NCBI GenBank assembly: GCA_016184455.1
Contig: JACPCS010000107.1
Coordinates: 1 to 64,000, forward strand
Direction: 5' to 3'
From: Acidobacteriota bacterium
GTDB taxonomy: Bacteria > Acidobacteriota > Vicinamibacteria > Vicinamibacterales > UBA2999
Length of the DNA: 64,000 nucleotides
The number at the start of each line of letters is the position of its first letter. Within the stretch, counting starts at the first letter, position 1. The notes below the pieces were generated by a model. It was not told the origin of the DNA and did not search any database. It saw nothing but the letters and a program-made list of their open reading frames with translations. Both the position numbers and the translations under genes were made by a program. This document shows positions 9,342 to 17,545 of the stretch, in pieces.

Positions 9342-10174
9342 GCGTGCTTCGCAGTCAACTCCCACCCTCCAACACCCAACTCCCACATGAGAAGTGCTTG
9401 GGCGTTGGGTGTTGGGTGTTGGGACTTGTCTTTCTCGTCGCGCTCGCCGCATCCGGCTGCGGCGCCAGGCAGCAGGCGCCGCCGCCCGGCACCGCCCAAC
9501 CCGACAAGTTCCTGTTCGAGCGCGCCACGCAGGCGCTCAAGGAGCGCAGCTGGGTGAACGCGCGTACCTACTTCCAGCAGATCGTCGACGGGTACCCGCA
9601 GAGCCCGTTCCGGCCCGACGCCAAGCTCGGGATGGGCGACGCCTATCTCGGGGAAAACACGCCGGAGTCGCTCGTCTCGGCGCAGAACGAGTTCCGTGAG
9701 TTCCTGCAGTTCTACCCGACGAACCCGCGCGCCGACTACGCCCAGTACAAGATCGCGATGAGCCACTTCCAGCAGATGCGGGCGGCCGATCGCGATCAGA
9801 CCGAAACGCGGGCGGGGTTGAAGGAGTTCGAGGTCTTCTTCGACAAGTTCCCGAAAAGCCCGCTCATGCCCGAGGTCAAGGAGAAGTGGCGGATGGCGCG
9901 CGACCGCCTGAGCGAGCACTCCTACCGCGTCGGACTGCTCTACTACCGGCTGCGCTGGGATCCGGGTGCGATCAGCCGGTTTCAGGAAGTGCTGAAGGAA
10001 GACCCTGCCTACAGCGGCCGCGACGCCGTCTACTTCTATCTGGCGGAGTCGCTCGCCCGGTCCGATAAGAAAGCCGAGGCCATCCCGTACCTCGAACGGC
10101 TGCTCGCCGAGTTCGATCGCAGCGAGTACCTGGACGACGCCCGGGAACGGCTGCAAGAGCTGAAGAATCAGTAG
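9338..10174 (+). CDS. bamD: Outer-membrane assembly lipoprotein BamD-like (TPR)
   Basis: Predicted outer-membrane lipoprotein with TPR repeats, resembling BamD of the beta-barrel assembly machine. A lipobox ends at LAASGC and is followed by a low-complexity linker and tandem helical repeats (FERATQALKERSWVNARTYF, SPFRPDAKLGMGDAY and similar) with the Tyr-Pro turns of the family. About 278 residues. The ATG at 9338 overlaps the epimerase stop. The signal-peptide region is largely encoded by a heptamer array (9356-9425), so the true start could lie inside the array, e.g. a GTG shortly before LGLVFLVALAASGC. Confidence 0.8.
   Translation: MSVLRSQLPPSNTQLPHEKCLGVGCWVLGLVFLVALAASGCGARQQAPPPGTAQPDKFLFERATQALKERSWVNARTYFQQIVDGYPQSPFRPDAKLGMGDAYLGENTPESLVSAQNEFREFLQFYPTNPRADYAQYKIAMSHFQQMRAADRDQTETRAGLKEFEVFFDKFPKSPLMPEVKEKWRMARDRLSEHSYRVGLLYYRLRWDPGAISRFQEVLKEDPAYSGRDAVYFYLAESLARSDKKAEAIPYLERLLAEFDRSEYLDDARERLQELKNQ
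9356..9425. repeat. Inverted heptamer arrays inside the 5' end of bamD
   Basis: Left arm 9356-9383: CAACTCC, CACCCTC, CAACACC, CAACTCC. Right arm 9398-9425: TTGGGCG, TTGGGTG, TTGGGTG, TTGGGAC. The arms are mutually complementary with period 7 and a 14-nt loop. The region is translated in the assigned reading frame and contributes the GVGCWVLG part of the hydrophobic signal segment. Confidence 0.85.
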
Positions 10175-10177
10175 TTT

Positions 10178-10999
10178 ATGACACGACACCTGACGGCCAT
10201 GGTCCTGCTCCTGGCAGGCTCTGGGACGGCTCTGGCGCAGCGCGCGCCGGCACCCGCCCCGGTGAACCTGCCGCCCGAGGTGATCTCGCTCGCCTGCGCG
10301 CCGAGCCTGACGTTCGAGGCGCCCCCGATGCCCATGCGCGTGACGGGCGGGCAGGACTCGGACATCCGGCGGAACTTCGCCCCCGGCGATCTCCTCTCGA
10401 TCAACGCGGGCACCGATAACGGTATCGACGTCGGACAGGAGTACTACACGCGCCGTACGGTCCCCGTCGAGCGCCGGCCCATCGGCCGCGACAACCCTGC
10501 GACGATCCGCACGACCGGCTGGGTGCGCGTCTATGCCGTCGATCGCCAGAAGTCGCTCGCGACCATCGTGCACGCATGCGACGCGATCGAGCTGGACGAC
10601 TACCTCGAGCCGTTCATCGTGCCGACGCCGCCCGCCGTGGCAGCCGATCGGCCGGCGGCCCAGCGCGGCAACTACGGACGCGTCCTCATCGGCAACGACA
10701 ATCGCACCACATTCGGGCGCGGCGACTACTTCATGGTCGACCGCGGCAGCGACCACGGCGTCACCGTCGGCGCCCAGTTCGTCGTCTATCGCGACCACCA
10801 GCGGCGCGAACGGATGCTGCTCGAGCGTGCCGGCACTGTGCGCCAGGCCCGCCAGGCCGGCAGCGACGAGCCGCGCAATTTCCTGTTCGAGCTCGGGGAA
10901 GCGGTGGCGATGGACGTCGGACCCGACCGGTCGACGTTGCTCGTCACGCTCTCGCGCGACGCGTTCATCGCGGGCGACTGGGTCGCACTGAGGCGCTAG
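10178..10999 (+). CDS. Exported protein with FlgT-C-like repeats, function unknown
   Basis: 273 residues with a cleavable signal peptide (MTRHLTAMVLLLAGSGTALAQ, cleavage after ALA). Two similar segments, near residues 69-95 (GDLLSINAGTDNGIDVGQ) and 180-205 (GDYFMVDRGSDHGVTVGAQF), match the GD-x-G-x-x-x-G-x-x-VG pattern seen in FlgT C-terminal/LysM-like periplasmic domains. It follows bamD by 3 nt and probably acts in the periplasm. Its TAG overlaps the stop of pgsA tail to tail. No specific function can be assigned. Confidence 0.6.
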   Translation: MTRHLTAMVLLLAGSGTALAQRAPAPAPVNLPPEVISLACAPSLTFEAPPMPMRVTGGQDSDIRRNFAPGDLLSINAGTDNGIDVGQEYYTRRTVPVERRPIGRDNPATIRTTGWVRVYAVDRQKSLATIVHACDAIELDDYLEPFIVPTPPAVAADRPAAQRGNYGRVLIGNDNRTTFGRGDYFMVDRGSDHGVTVGAQFVVYRDHQRRERMLLERAGTVRQARQAGSDEPRNFLFELGEAVAMDVGPDRSTLLVTLSRDAFIAGDWVALRR

Positions 11000-11592
11000 C
11001 CCGCCTTGCGGGCGCGCGCGATGTTCACGTCGACCACGCGCGCGTTGAGGAGCCGCTGGAAGCGCGCGTAATAGTCCACCGCGGACACGACGGCCGCGAG
11101 CAGCACGAACCAGAGCACCGCCTGCCCGAGCGGCGTCAGCACCGGCAGCGGTCCCCCGCCGAGAATCAGCAGCAGAATCGCCACGACCTGCGATGCCATC
11201 TTCGTCTTGCCGAGGGGCGAAGCGGGAATCGCGAAGCCCTTGGCGTGCGCGAGGCTGCGCAGGCCGGTGATGGCGAACTCGCGGCCGATGATGAGCGCCA
11301 CCATCCACGCCGGCGCGAGGTTCAGCTGCACGAGAGAGATGAAGGCGGCTGATGTGAGCAGCTTGTCGGCGATCGGATCGAGCATCTGGCCGAGCCAGGT
11401 CACTTGCCGCCGGCGCCGCGCCAGATAACCGTCGAGCCAGTCGGTCATCGACGCCAGCGCGAAGATCGCCGCGCCGGCGAATTCCTTCGGCAGTCCGACA
11501 ATCTGCCGCCCCTGGAACTCGGTCAGCAGCACGACGACCATCAGCGGCACGAGCACGATCCGACAAAGGGTCAGCGTGTTCGGCAGGTTCAT
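10996..11592 (-). CDS. pgsA: CDP-diacylglycerol-glycerol-3-phosphate 3-phosphatidyltransferase
   Basis: Integral membrane enzyme making phosphatidylglycerol phosphate. The CDP-alcohol phosphatidyltransferase motif is complete: DWLDGYLAR followed by GQMLDPIADKLL (D-x2-DG-x2-AR-x8-G-x3-D-x3-D). Several hydrophobic helices follow. 198 residues, normal length, starting MNLPNTLTLCRI, the family's usual N-terminus. Lone minus-strand gene in a plus-strand region, convergent with the FlgT-like gene and divergent from the nucleotidyltransferase. Confidence 0.94.
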   Translation of the reverse strand: MNLPNTLTLCRIVLVPLMVVVLLTEFQGRQIVGLPKEFAGAAIFALASMTDWLDGYLARRRRQVTWLGQMLDPIADKLLTSAAFISLVQLNLAPAWMVALIIGREFAITGLRSLAHAKGFAIPASPLGKTKMASQVVAILLLILGGGPLPVLTPLGQAVLWFVLLAAVVSAVDYYARFQRLLNARVVDVNIARARKAG

Positions 11593-11645
11593 CGCGATCG
11601 GTGCCCAATTCTACATCAGGTCTCGGAGTATGATCGTTGATTGTC

Positions 11646-12704
11646 ATGAAGGCGATCCTTCTGGCTGGGGGCAAGGGTACCCGGCTGCGCCCCCTCACGA
11701 TCCACACGCCGAAGCCGATCGTTCCCATCTTCGACCGCGCGTTCCTCCACTACCAGATCGACCTCCTCAAGCAGGTGCCGGAGATCGACGAGATCGTCCT
11801 GAGCCTCAACTATCAGCCGCGCCGCATCGAGGAGATCTTCGGCGATGGATCGGCGCTCGACATCCGGATCCGCTACGTCGTCGAGCCCGCGCCGCTCGGC
11901 ACGGCGGGCGCCGTCAAGTACGCCGGCGACAACCTGACCGGATCGGTCGTCGTCTTCAACGGCGACGTGCTCACGCAGATCGATCTCGGCTCCGTCATCC
12001 GACTGCACCGTGAGCGGCGCGCCAAGGCCACGATCGTGCTCACGCCCGTCGAGAACCCGAGCGCCTACGGGCTCGTCGAGACCGACGCCGATGGCAACGT
12101 GGCGCGGTTCCTCGAGAAGCCGCGGCCGGACGAGATCACCACGAACCATATCAACGCCGGCATCTATGTCCTGGAGCCCGACACGTTCGATCGCATTCCG
12201 AGCGCCGTCCCGTGGTCGATCGAGCGGAGCTACTTTCCGTCGCTCGTCGAACGGGGCGAGACGTTCGTCGCGTACGTCTACAACGGCTACTGGATCGACA
12301 TCGGGACGCCGGACAAGTACCTGCAGGTTCACCGCGACATCATGGATGGCCGGTTTGCGGCGCCGCCGTTCGCCAACATGCCGCCGCCGCGCGCGTCGGT
12401 GTCGCCCGACGCGCGGGTCGAGGATGGCGCCACGATCGAGGGGCCCTGTTTCATCGATGCGGGCGTGGTCGTCAAGGGCGGCGCGCGGATCGGACCGTAC
12501 TCGGTCATCGGCCGGCAGACGCAGATCGACGAGCGGGCCACCATCGAGGGCGCCATCGTCTGGCCCAACTGCCGCGTCAGCGAGGAGGCGGTCGTCCGCA
12601 ACGCCATTCTCGGCCGGCACTGTCACCTGGGCCGGAGCGTGACGCTCGACCGCGGCGCCGTCCTCGGCGACAAGACCACGCTGACGGACTACACGCGGGC
12701 GTGA
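11646..12704 (+). CDS. Sugar-1-phosphate nucleotidyltransferase (mannose-1-phosphate guanylyltransferase-like)
   Basis: The N-terminal nucleotidyltransferase domain has the signature LLAGGKGTRLRPLT and TPKPIVPI, VFNGDVLTQ and the EKP triad residue. The C-terminal half is a left-handed beta-helix with hexapeptide repeats (VSPDARVEDGATIEGPCFI and on). 352 residues. The ATG at 11646 is chosen; a TTG nine nt upstream is in frame. Next to a phosphomannomutase, so GDP-mannose synthesis is the best guess, although glucose-1-phosphate is not excluded. Confidence 0.85.
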   Translation: MKAILLAGGKGTRLRPLTIHTPKPIVPIFDRAFLHYQIDLLKQVPEIDEIVLSLNYQPRRIEEIFGDGSALDIRIRYVVEPAPLGTAGAVKYAGDNLTGSVVVFNGDVLTQIDLGSVIRLHRERRAKATIVLTPVENPSAYGLVETDADGNVARFLEKPRPDEITTNHINAGIYVLEPDTFDRIPSAVPWSIERSYFPSLVERGETFVAYVYNGYWIDIGTPDKYLQVHRDIMDGRFAAPPFANMPPPRASVSPDARVEDGATIEGPCFIDAGVVVKGGARIGPYSVIGRQTQIDERATIEGAIVWPNCRVSEEAVVRNAILGRHCHLGRSVTLDRGAVLGDKTTLTDYTRA

Positions 12705-12709
12705 CCAGA

Positions 12710-12740
12710 CAATTGCCAACTCCCAAGACGCCAACTCCCA
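12710..12740. repeat. Short heptamer-type repeat before phosphomannomutase
   Basis: CAATTGC, CAACTCC, CAAGACG, then CCAACTCCCA. CAACTCC recurs at 12717 and 12732 (15 nt apart, two heptamers plus one base). It fills the gap between the two sugar genes and abuts the ATG at 12741, leaving no purine-rich Shine-Dalgarno. Confidence 0.55.
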
Positions 12741-14096
12741 ATGCAGATCAACTCTGAGATCTTCAAGGCGTACGACGTTCGAGGCCTGTACCCCGGCGAA
12801 ATCAACGAGGAGATTGCCCGCCTGATCGGCCGCGGGTTCGCGGCCCATCTCCAGACGGATCGCGTCGCGGTCTCACGCGACATGCGCGTCTCGTCGCCGG
12901 CGCTCGCCGCGGCGTTCATCGAAGGCGTTCGTGAGCAGGGAACACACGTCGTCGACTACGGGATGCTCGGAACCGACATGCTGTATTTCGCGGTGGTCCG
13001 AGACAGCCTCGGAGGCGGGGCGCAGATCACGGCATCGCACAACCCGAAGGAGTACAACGGCGTCAAGATGGTGCGGGCCGGGGCGCAGGCGCTGAGCGGC
13101 GATGCCGGCATCGGCGACATCCGCGACATGATCGCGCACGACCGGCTGCCGCCACCGGCCGCTCGCCGGGGGTCGCTGACGACGCGCGACGTCGTCGGCG
13201 AGTACGTCGAGAAGGTGCTGTCGTTCATCGATCCGTCGGCCGTCCGGCCCTTCTCGGTGGTGCTCGACGCGGGGAGCGGCATGGCGGGCCTGGTCGCTCC
13301 GGCACTCTTCGATCGGCTCCCGTGCCGGACGACCCGCCTCTGCTTCGAGATCGACGGCACGTTCCCCAACCATGAGGCCAATCCGCTCATCGAAGAGAAC
13401 CGCCGCGACATCACCGCGGAGGTGATCCGGCAGAAGGCCGATATCGGCATTGCGTGGGACGGCGACGCGGACCGCTGTTTCTTCGTCGATGGCACCGGCG
13501 ACTTCGTCTCCGGCGATTTCGTGACGGCGCTCCTGGCCGAGGCGTTCCTGCTGAAGCATCCCGGCGCGACAATCATCTACGACCTTCGCGCCAGCCACGC
13601 CGTTCGCGACCTGGTGGCGCGGTACGGCGGACGCGCGCTGCGGAACCGCGTCGGCCACGCGTTCATCAAGCGGAGGATGCGCGAGGAGGACGCACTCTTC
13701 GGCGGCGAGGTGACCGGCCACTACTACTTCCGCGATTTCTTCTACGCCGACAACGGCTTCCTCCCGGCGCTGCTCATGCTGGAGCTGATGTCGCGCAAGA
13801 ACCAGTCGCTGCGCGAACTGCTCCAGCCGTTCCGGGAGCGCTACTTCATCTCCGGCGAGATCAACACGCGGCTGGGCAGCATGGCGGACGTGCCGCGCAC
13901 GCTCGCCGCCCTGGAGGCGCGGTACAGGGACGCGGCGCTCGATCACATGGACGGGATCTCGGTCGACTATCCCGACTGGCACTTCAACGTCCGGCCGTCG
14001 AACACCGAGCCGCTCCTGCGCCTGAACCTGGAGGCGGTCACGCCCGGGCTGATGGCAGAGAAGCGGGACGAGGTCCTGGGCCTGATTCGGGGTTAG
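12741..14096 (+). CDS. Phosphomannomutase/phosphoglucomutase
   Basis: Alpha-D-phosphohexomutase interconverting hexose 6- and 1-phosphates. Four domains are signposted: the catalytic-serine loop TASHNPKEYNG, metal loop DGDADR, sugar-binding GEVTGHYYFRD and phosphate-binding RPSNTEP. 451 residues, usual for bacterial PMM/PGM (ManB/CpsG type). Coupled to the nucleotidyltransferase just upstream; together they would convert mannose 6-phosphate to GDP-mannose. The start ATG directly follows a heptamer repeat. Confidence 0.92.
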   Translation: MQINSEIFKAYDVRGLYPGEINEEIARLIGRGFAAHLQTDRVAVSRDMRVSSPALAAAFIEGVREQGTHVVDYGMLGTDMLYFAVVRDSLGGGAQITASHNPKEYNGVKMVRAGAQALSGDAGIGDIRDMIAHDRLPPPAARRGSLTTRDVVGEYVEKVLSFIDPSAVRPFSVVLDAGSGMAGLVAPALFDRLPCRTTRLCFEIDGTFPNHEANPLIEENRRDITAEVIRQKADIGIAWDGDADRCFFVDGTGDFVSGDFVTALLAEAFLLKHPGATIIYDLRASHAVRDLVARYGGRALRNRVGHAFIKRRMREEDALFGGEVTGHYYFRDFFYADNGFLPALLMLELMSRKNQSLRELLQPFRERYFISGEINTRLGSMADVPRTLAALEARYRDAALDHMDGISVDYPDWHFNVRPSNTEPLLRLNLEAVTPGLMAEKRDEVLGLIRG

Positions 14097-14098
14097 GC

Positions 14099-14104
14099 TA
14101 CAAT
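14099..14104 (+). promoter_or_regulatory. Putative -10 box of tRNA-Gly
   Basis: TACAAT, a strong -10 sequence in a GC-rich background, ends 18 nt before the mature tRNA start, a fitting distance. No clear -35 element is seen. Confidence 0.45.
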
Positions 14105-14122
14105 GACAGAACAGCCGAGCGA

Positions 14123-14197
14123 GCGGGAGTAGTTCAGCGGTAGAACGCGAGCTTCCCAAGCTCGATGTCGCGGGTTCGATCCCCGTCTCCCGCTCCA
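14123..14197 (+). tRNA. tRNA-Gly (anticodon CCC)
   Basis: Complete cloverleaf: acceptor GCGGGAG pairs with CTCCCGC, D-arm GTTC/GAAC, anticodon stem CGAGC/GCTCG around loop TTCCCAA (anticodon CCC, reads GGG), T-loop TTCGATC in a GCGGG/CCCGT stem, discriminator T and an encoded CCA. 75 nt. Confidence 0.97.
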
Positions 14198-14271
14198 AAT
14201 TCATCAACAACGCTGCGCCCACAATGCCTGCGCGCGTGACACGCGCACGGCGCGGTGCGTAGAGAGCATCC

Positions 14272-14460
14272 ACTGCGTCGGTGCGCCTGCAGCATCAGGC
14301 GCCGCAAGAGGGAACCCGGTTCGAATCCGGGACTGCCCCGCAGCGGTAATCGGGAACGACCGCGTCATCACGCACTGGCTCTCCGAGCCGGGAAGCGACG
14401 CCAGTAGGCCCGCGGCACACGTGCCGCTTGCCCGTAAGTCCGAAGACCTGCCGACGTGCA
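14272..14460 (+). promoter_or_regulatory. Cobalamin (AdoCbl) riboswitch
   Basis: Conserved B12-box-type elements appear in order: GGTGCGCCTG / CAGGCGCCGCAAG, GGGAACCCGGT, GAATCCGGGACTGCCCCGC and AGCGGTAA, then AGTCCGAAGACCTGCC near the 3' end. The closing helix is CGTCGG (14276-14281) with CCGACG (14451-14456). A further hairpin GAGGC/GCCTC at 14484-14505 could be the expression platform. It should repress the downstream CobS-fragment/cobC/cobU genes when adenosylcobalamin is abundant. Confidence 0.9.
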
Positions 14461-14561
14461 CATCAGGACCCGACCTCCGAGGGCGAGGCGTGGGGGCCAT
14501 GCCTCTCCTCGATTAACCGTCGGGCCATGCCTTGACGCCGCGAAGGGCGGCAGGAGGGGCC

Positions 14562-14789
14562 ATGTCCACGTACGTTCGGGTCTTGTGCGCCGTCATCGGC
14601 GCGCTCCTGCTCCACGCACACTCCCTGCTGGCGCAATCTGCGCCCATCTTATCGGTAGCCGTCGTCATCACCGCCTTGGTCGGCGTGCACGCGCGGCGAC
14701 GAATCGGTGGCGTGACAGCGGATGTCTTTGGCGCATGTATTGAGCTCACCGAGACGAGCGTGCTCGTGACGGGAGTCCTGCTCACATGA
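14562..14789 (+). pseudogene. C-terminal fragment of cobalamin synthase CobS
   Basis: 75 residues from the ATG at 14562, preceded by GGCAGGAGG. The C-terminal part ARRRIGGVTADVFGACIELT matches the end of CobS (adenosylcobinamide-GDP ribazoletransferase), where R-x-GG-x-T-x-D-x-x-GA-x-x-E is conserved. Full CobS is about 240-260 residues with several helices, so roughly two thirds, including the active site, are absent; only about 100 bp separate it from the riboswitch. The remaining hydrophobic stretch resembles a signal anchor. It may be a relic, or a short membrane protein still translated to couple cobC (ATGA overlap). Confidence 0.55.
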
Positions 14790-15418
14790 GGTCGACGACG
14801 TCGGCGGTGGCGGCCACGCGGCTCATACTCGTCCGCCACGGCGAACCGTGCGAGAGCGTGCGCGGAAGATGCTACGGCCGTCTCGATCCGCCACTCTCGC
14901 ACACCGGCCAGGAGCAGATGGCGGCACTCGGGCGGCATCTTATGGCGTGGGGCGACGCAGCCGTGTACAGCAGCCCGCTGCGCCGGGCGGTCGAAAGCGC
15001 AGTGTGTCTCACTGGCGCCGCCGCGCGACCGATCATTGACGATCGATTCCGTGAGCTCGATTTCGGTGTCATCGAAGGCCTGATGTACGACGAGGTCGAG
15101 CGCGCGTACCCGGCCGTCTTCCAGGCATGGATGCAGCGGCCAACCGAGGTGACGTGTCCTGGAGGCGAATCGGTGGCCGCGATGGCGGCGCGCGTGCGCG
15201 AGGCAGTCGCCGATCTCTTGCGCGCCCGCCCGAATCAGACGACGGTAGTCGTCTCCCATGGCGGCGTGAATCGCATTGTCCTCGCCGATGCGTTGGGGCT
15301 GCCGCTCGCGTCGATGTTCCGGCTCGGCCAGGACTATGCCTGCTTCAATGTCGTCGAATACTGCAATGGCCACACGGCCGTCCGCGCCATGAACGTGCCG
15401 GCGGGACTGCCGTGCTGA
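14786..15418 (+). CDS. cobC: Histidine phosphatase, CobC-type alpha-ribazole phosphatase
   Basis: Phosphoglycerate-mutase-superfamily enzyme. It has the catalytic RHGE motif (LILVRHGEP), the central SSPLRRAVESA stretch, a Glu-bearing RELDFGVIEG segment and the second catalytic His in VVVSHGGVNR. 210 residues. In the lower-ligand branch of cobalamin assembly CobC removes phosphate from alpha-ribazole phosphate. Overlap with the upstream CobS fragment (ATGA) and the downstream cobU (GTGCTGA), together with the riboswitch, supports this role over a generic phosphatase. Confidence 0.85.
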   Translation: MRSTTSAVAATRLILVRHGEPCESVRGRCYGRLDPPLSHTGQEQMAALGRHLMAWGDAAVYSSPLRRAVESAVCLTGAAARPIIDDRFRELDFGVIEGLMYDEVERAYPAVFQAWMQRPTEVTCPGGESVAAMAARVREAVADLLRARPNQTTVVVSHGGVNRIVLADALGLPLASMFRLGQDYACFNVVEYCNGHTAVRAMNVPAGLPC

Positions 15419-15957
15419 CGCTCGTACTCGGCGGCGCACGCAGCGGAAAGAGCCGTCATGCACAGTCGCTCGTCGAAGGCCGGCAGGCGATCTACATTGC
15501 CACGGCGCACCGGGATCCACGCGACCGCGAGATGCTCGCGCGCATTGCGCGCCACCGTGCCGATCGCCCTGCGTCGTGGATCACCATCGAGGAGCCTGAG
15601 GCGGTTCCCCGCGTCGTGCGGCAGGCGCAGCCTCATGACGCGCCCGTCGTGGTGGAGTGCGTCACGTTGTGGCTTTCCAACCTTCTGCATCACGAGGCGC
15701 AGACGCCCTCACGCAAGCAGCAGGAGATCCTCCTCGCGGAGGTCCGGGCGCTTGTCGCCGCAGGCGAGTGTCGCGAGCTCATCGTCGTGAGCAACGATGT
15801 CAGCGGCGGCCTTCATCCACTGACGAAGCTGGGCCGCCGCTTTCAGGATCTTCAGGGGTGGGCGAATCAGATCCTGGCGGAAGCCGCCCAGGAGGTCGTT
15901 CTCGTGGTCGCGGGGATTCCTCTTCGCATCAAGACGTCTGCCCTTCGTCCTACTTGA
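15412..15957 (+). CDS. cobU: Adenosylcobinamide kinase / adenosylcobinamide-phosphate guanylyltransferase
   Basis: Bifunctional enzyme of the nucleotide-loop pathway. The start is the GTG at 15412 (LTLVLGGARSGKS), which places the P-loop GGARSGKS right at the N-terminus as in CobU/CobP. It has the VECVTLWLSNLL switch and the SNDVSGGLHPL motif, and ends LVVAGIPLRIK. 181 residues, normal. Last gene of the riboswitch operon. It converges with the OMP gene, overlapping it by 8 nt at the stops. Confidence 0.93.
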   Translation: MLTLVLGGARSGKSRHAQSLVEGRQAIYIATAHRDPRDREMLARIARHRADRPASWITIEEPEAVPRVVRQAQPHDAPVVVECVTLWLSNLLHHEAQTPSRKQQEILLAEVRALVAAGECRELIVVSNDVSGGLHPLTKLGRRFQDLQGWANQILAEAAQEVVLVVAGIPLRIKTSALRPT

Positions 15958-16666
15958 ACGACAACCCTGCCGATGCGGTCACGAGCGTGACCGGCACCGT
16001 CGAGACGCCTTCTTTGGTCCGCCCGCCCGCCTTGTGGAACCGCACGTCGAACGAGAACGCCAGGTGCTCGGTGTTGAACCACCGGGCGCCGCCGCCGATG
16101 TTGATCGTCTGGAGCGCCGCCGTTTCACGCGTGCGCGCCGGCGTGAGCGGCGCCGTGCTGCTGCTGCCGCTGGCAAACTCCGACGTCGACGTGTGCACCG
16201 TAATCTGCCCCACCCCCGCGCTGACGTAGCTCCAGCCGCGCGACGACCCGAAGTTGAAGGAGAGCTGCGGCGTGAACATCCGGACGCGCGTCTCCACTGA
16301 CGGCAGCGTCGGGCGCGGGGGCGGCGTGCTCCCGCTGCCGGAGGGAGACGGCGGCGCCGCCCCACCGCCGACGCGAATCAGGTTGACGCCCAGCCCAATC
16401 CGCGCGGGCCCGAGGTGAAAGACGTACACGTGGCCGCCGATGTCGAACCCGAGACTCGCGGTCGGAATCGGGGTCGCCGTCGGGGCAGGTGGGAAGAAGC
16501 TGGCGTCCTGCGGCAGCGAGCCGGTCGTGGCGCGGACGTCGATCGCGTACGGTCCGGGCGGACCTTCGGTCTGCTGGGCGACCGCGGCGCTCGGCAGAAG
16601 CGCCGCGACGACGAGCAGGGCCGACGCCCTCAGCCCCAAGCCCAAAGCCCGAAGCCTGAAGCCCAA
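15950..16666 (-). CDS. Predicted outer-membrane beta-barrel protein
   Basis: 238 residues: a signal peptide (LLVVAALLPSAAVA, cleavage before QQ), alternating short amphipathic strands rich in Gly/aromatic residues, a Pro/Ser-rich loop (near residues 105-120) and a C-terminus ending in Phe-Lys. This fits a small eight-stranded barrel or lipid-A-deacylase-like porin, but no family motif is recognised. The TTG at 16666 lies inside a heptamer array, so the first 10-14 residues are translated repeat and the genuine start is uncertain. Downstream of deoC by 3 nt. Confidence 0.65.
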   Translation of the reverse strand: MGFRLRALGLGLRASALLVVAALLPSAAVAQQTEGPPGPYAIDVRATTGSLPQDASFFPPAPTATPIPTASLGFDIGGHVYVFHLGPARIGLGVNLIRVGGGAAPPSPSGSGSTPPPRPTLPSVETRVRMFTPQLSFNFGSSRGWSYVSAGVGQITVHTSTSEFASGSSSTAPLTPARTRETAALQTINIGGGARWFNTEHLAFSFDVRFHKAGGRTKEGVSTVPVTLVTASAGLSFK

Positions 16667-16669
16667 CCC
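16632..16669. repeat. Heptamer array at the start of the OMP gene
   Basis: Five units in phase: AGCCCCA, AGCCCAA, AGCCCGA, AGCCTGA, AGCCCAA (the AGCC repeats start at 16632, 16639, 16646, 16653, 16660). On the minus strand they read as TTGGGCT-type heptamers and encode the proposed N-terminus of the OMP. The array abuts the deoC stop codon. Confidence 0.8.
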
Positions 16670-17545
16670 CTAATAGCCCTTGGCCGCGCCGGTCGGCTGC
16701 TGGCCCCGCGATTCCTGCACGATGCGTACGCCGGCGCTGGCGCCGATGCGTGTGGCCCCGGCGGCCACCATCGCCTTGAGCGACTCGAGATCCCGCACGC
16801 CGCCCGCCGCCTTCACGCCCATCTCCTCGCCAACCACGCGGCGCATCAGCGCGACATCGTGCGCGGTGGCGCCTCCTGGGCCGAAGCCGGTGGAGGTCTT
16901 CACGAAATCCGCGCCGGCCGCCTTCGCCAGCGTGCACGCGGCGATCTTCTCCTCGTCCGTGAGGAGCGCCGCCTCGATGATCACCTTGCTCACCGCGCCT
17001 GCGTCGCGGCACGGGGCGGTGACCGCCTCGATGTCGCGCTCGACGAGCCGGAGGTCGCCCGACTTGAGCGCGCCCACGTTGATGACCATGTCGATCTCTT
17101 TCGCGCCGTCAAAGATGGCCCGCCGCGTCTCGTAATGCTTGGTGTCGGCCGTCGTGGCCCCCAGCGGAAACCCGACGACCGAGCACACCGTGACTCGACT
17201 GCCCTGCAGCAGCTTCGCGCAGAGCGCGACCCACGTCGGGTTCACGCAGACGCTGGCGAACTCGTACTGCGCCGCCTCCCGGCAGAGCGTCTCGATGTCG
17301 CTCCGCGTTGCGTCGGGCTTGAGGAGCGTGTGGTCGATCATCGCAGCCACGCCGCCCGCCGATCCGCCCGAGGCGTGCAGACCGAGGCGTTCCGCGCCGG
17401 CATCGAGAATGCCGCGCAGACGATCGGGGCAGCACTCGTAGAGCACCGCATGGCAGGGGCAGCGGGCCGGCGCGCCGGGACGGGCAACTGCCGCCATCTC
17501 CTCGACGACGATCCGAATCAGGCGCTCAATCTCGGCGGGCTGCAC
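16670..17545 (-). CDS. deoC: Deoxyribose-phosphate aldolase with Cys-rich N-terminal extension
   Basis: Class I aldolase splitting 2-deoxyribose 5-phosphate to glyceraldehyde 3-phosphate and acetaldehyde. Barrel motifs: [39 protein letters not shown], the Schiff-base Lys region [10 protein letters not shown] and KAAGGVRD. The core begins near residue 65. Before it lies a helical, Cys-rich extension ([15 protein letters not shown]). About 291 residues if the GTG at 17545 is used. It overlaps rpiB by 20 nt. The DeoC/RpiB pairing recalls the enzymatic core of sugar-phosphate-utilising bacterial microcompartment loci, but no shell genes lie in this window. Confidence 0.9.
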   Translation of the reverse strand: MQPAEIERLIRIVVEEMAAVARPGAPARCPCHAVLYECCPDRLRGILDAGAERLGLHASGGSAGGVAAMIDHTLLKPDATRSDIETLCREAAQYEFASVCVNPTWVALCAKLLQGSRVTVCSVVGFPLGATTADTKHYETRRAIFDGAKEIDMVINVGALKSGDLRLVERDIEAVTAPCRDAGAVSKVIIEAALLTDEEKIAACTLAKAAGADFVKTSTGFGPGGATAHDVALMRRVVGEEMGVKAAGGVRDLESLKAMVAAGATRIGASAGVRIVQESRGQQPTGAAKGY

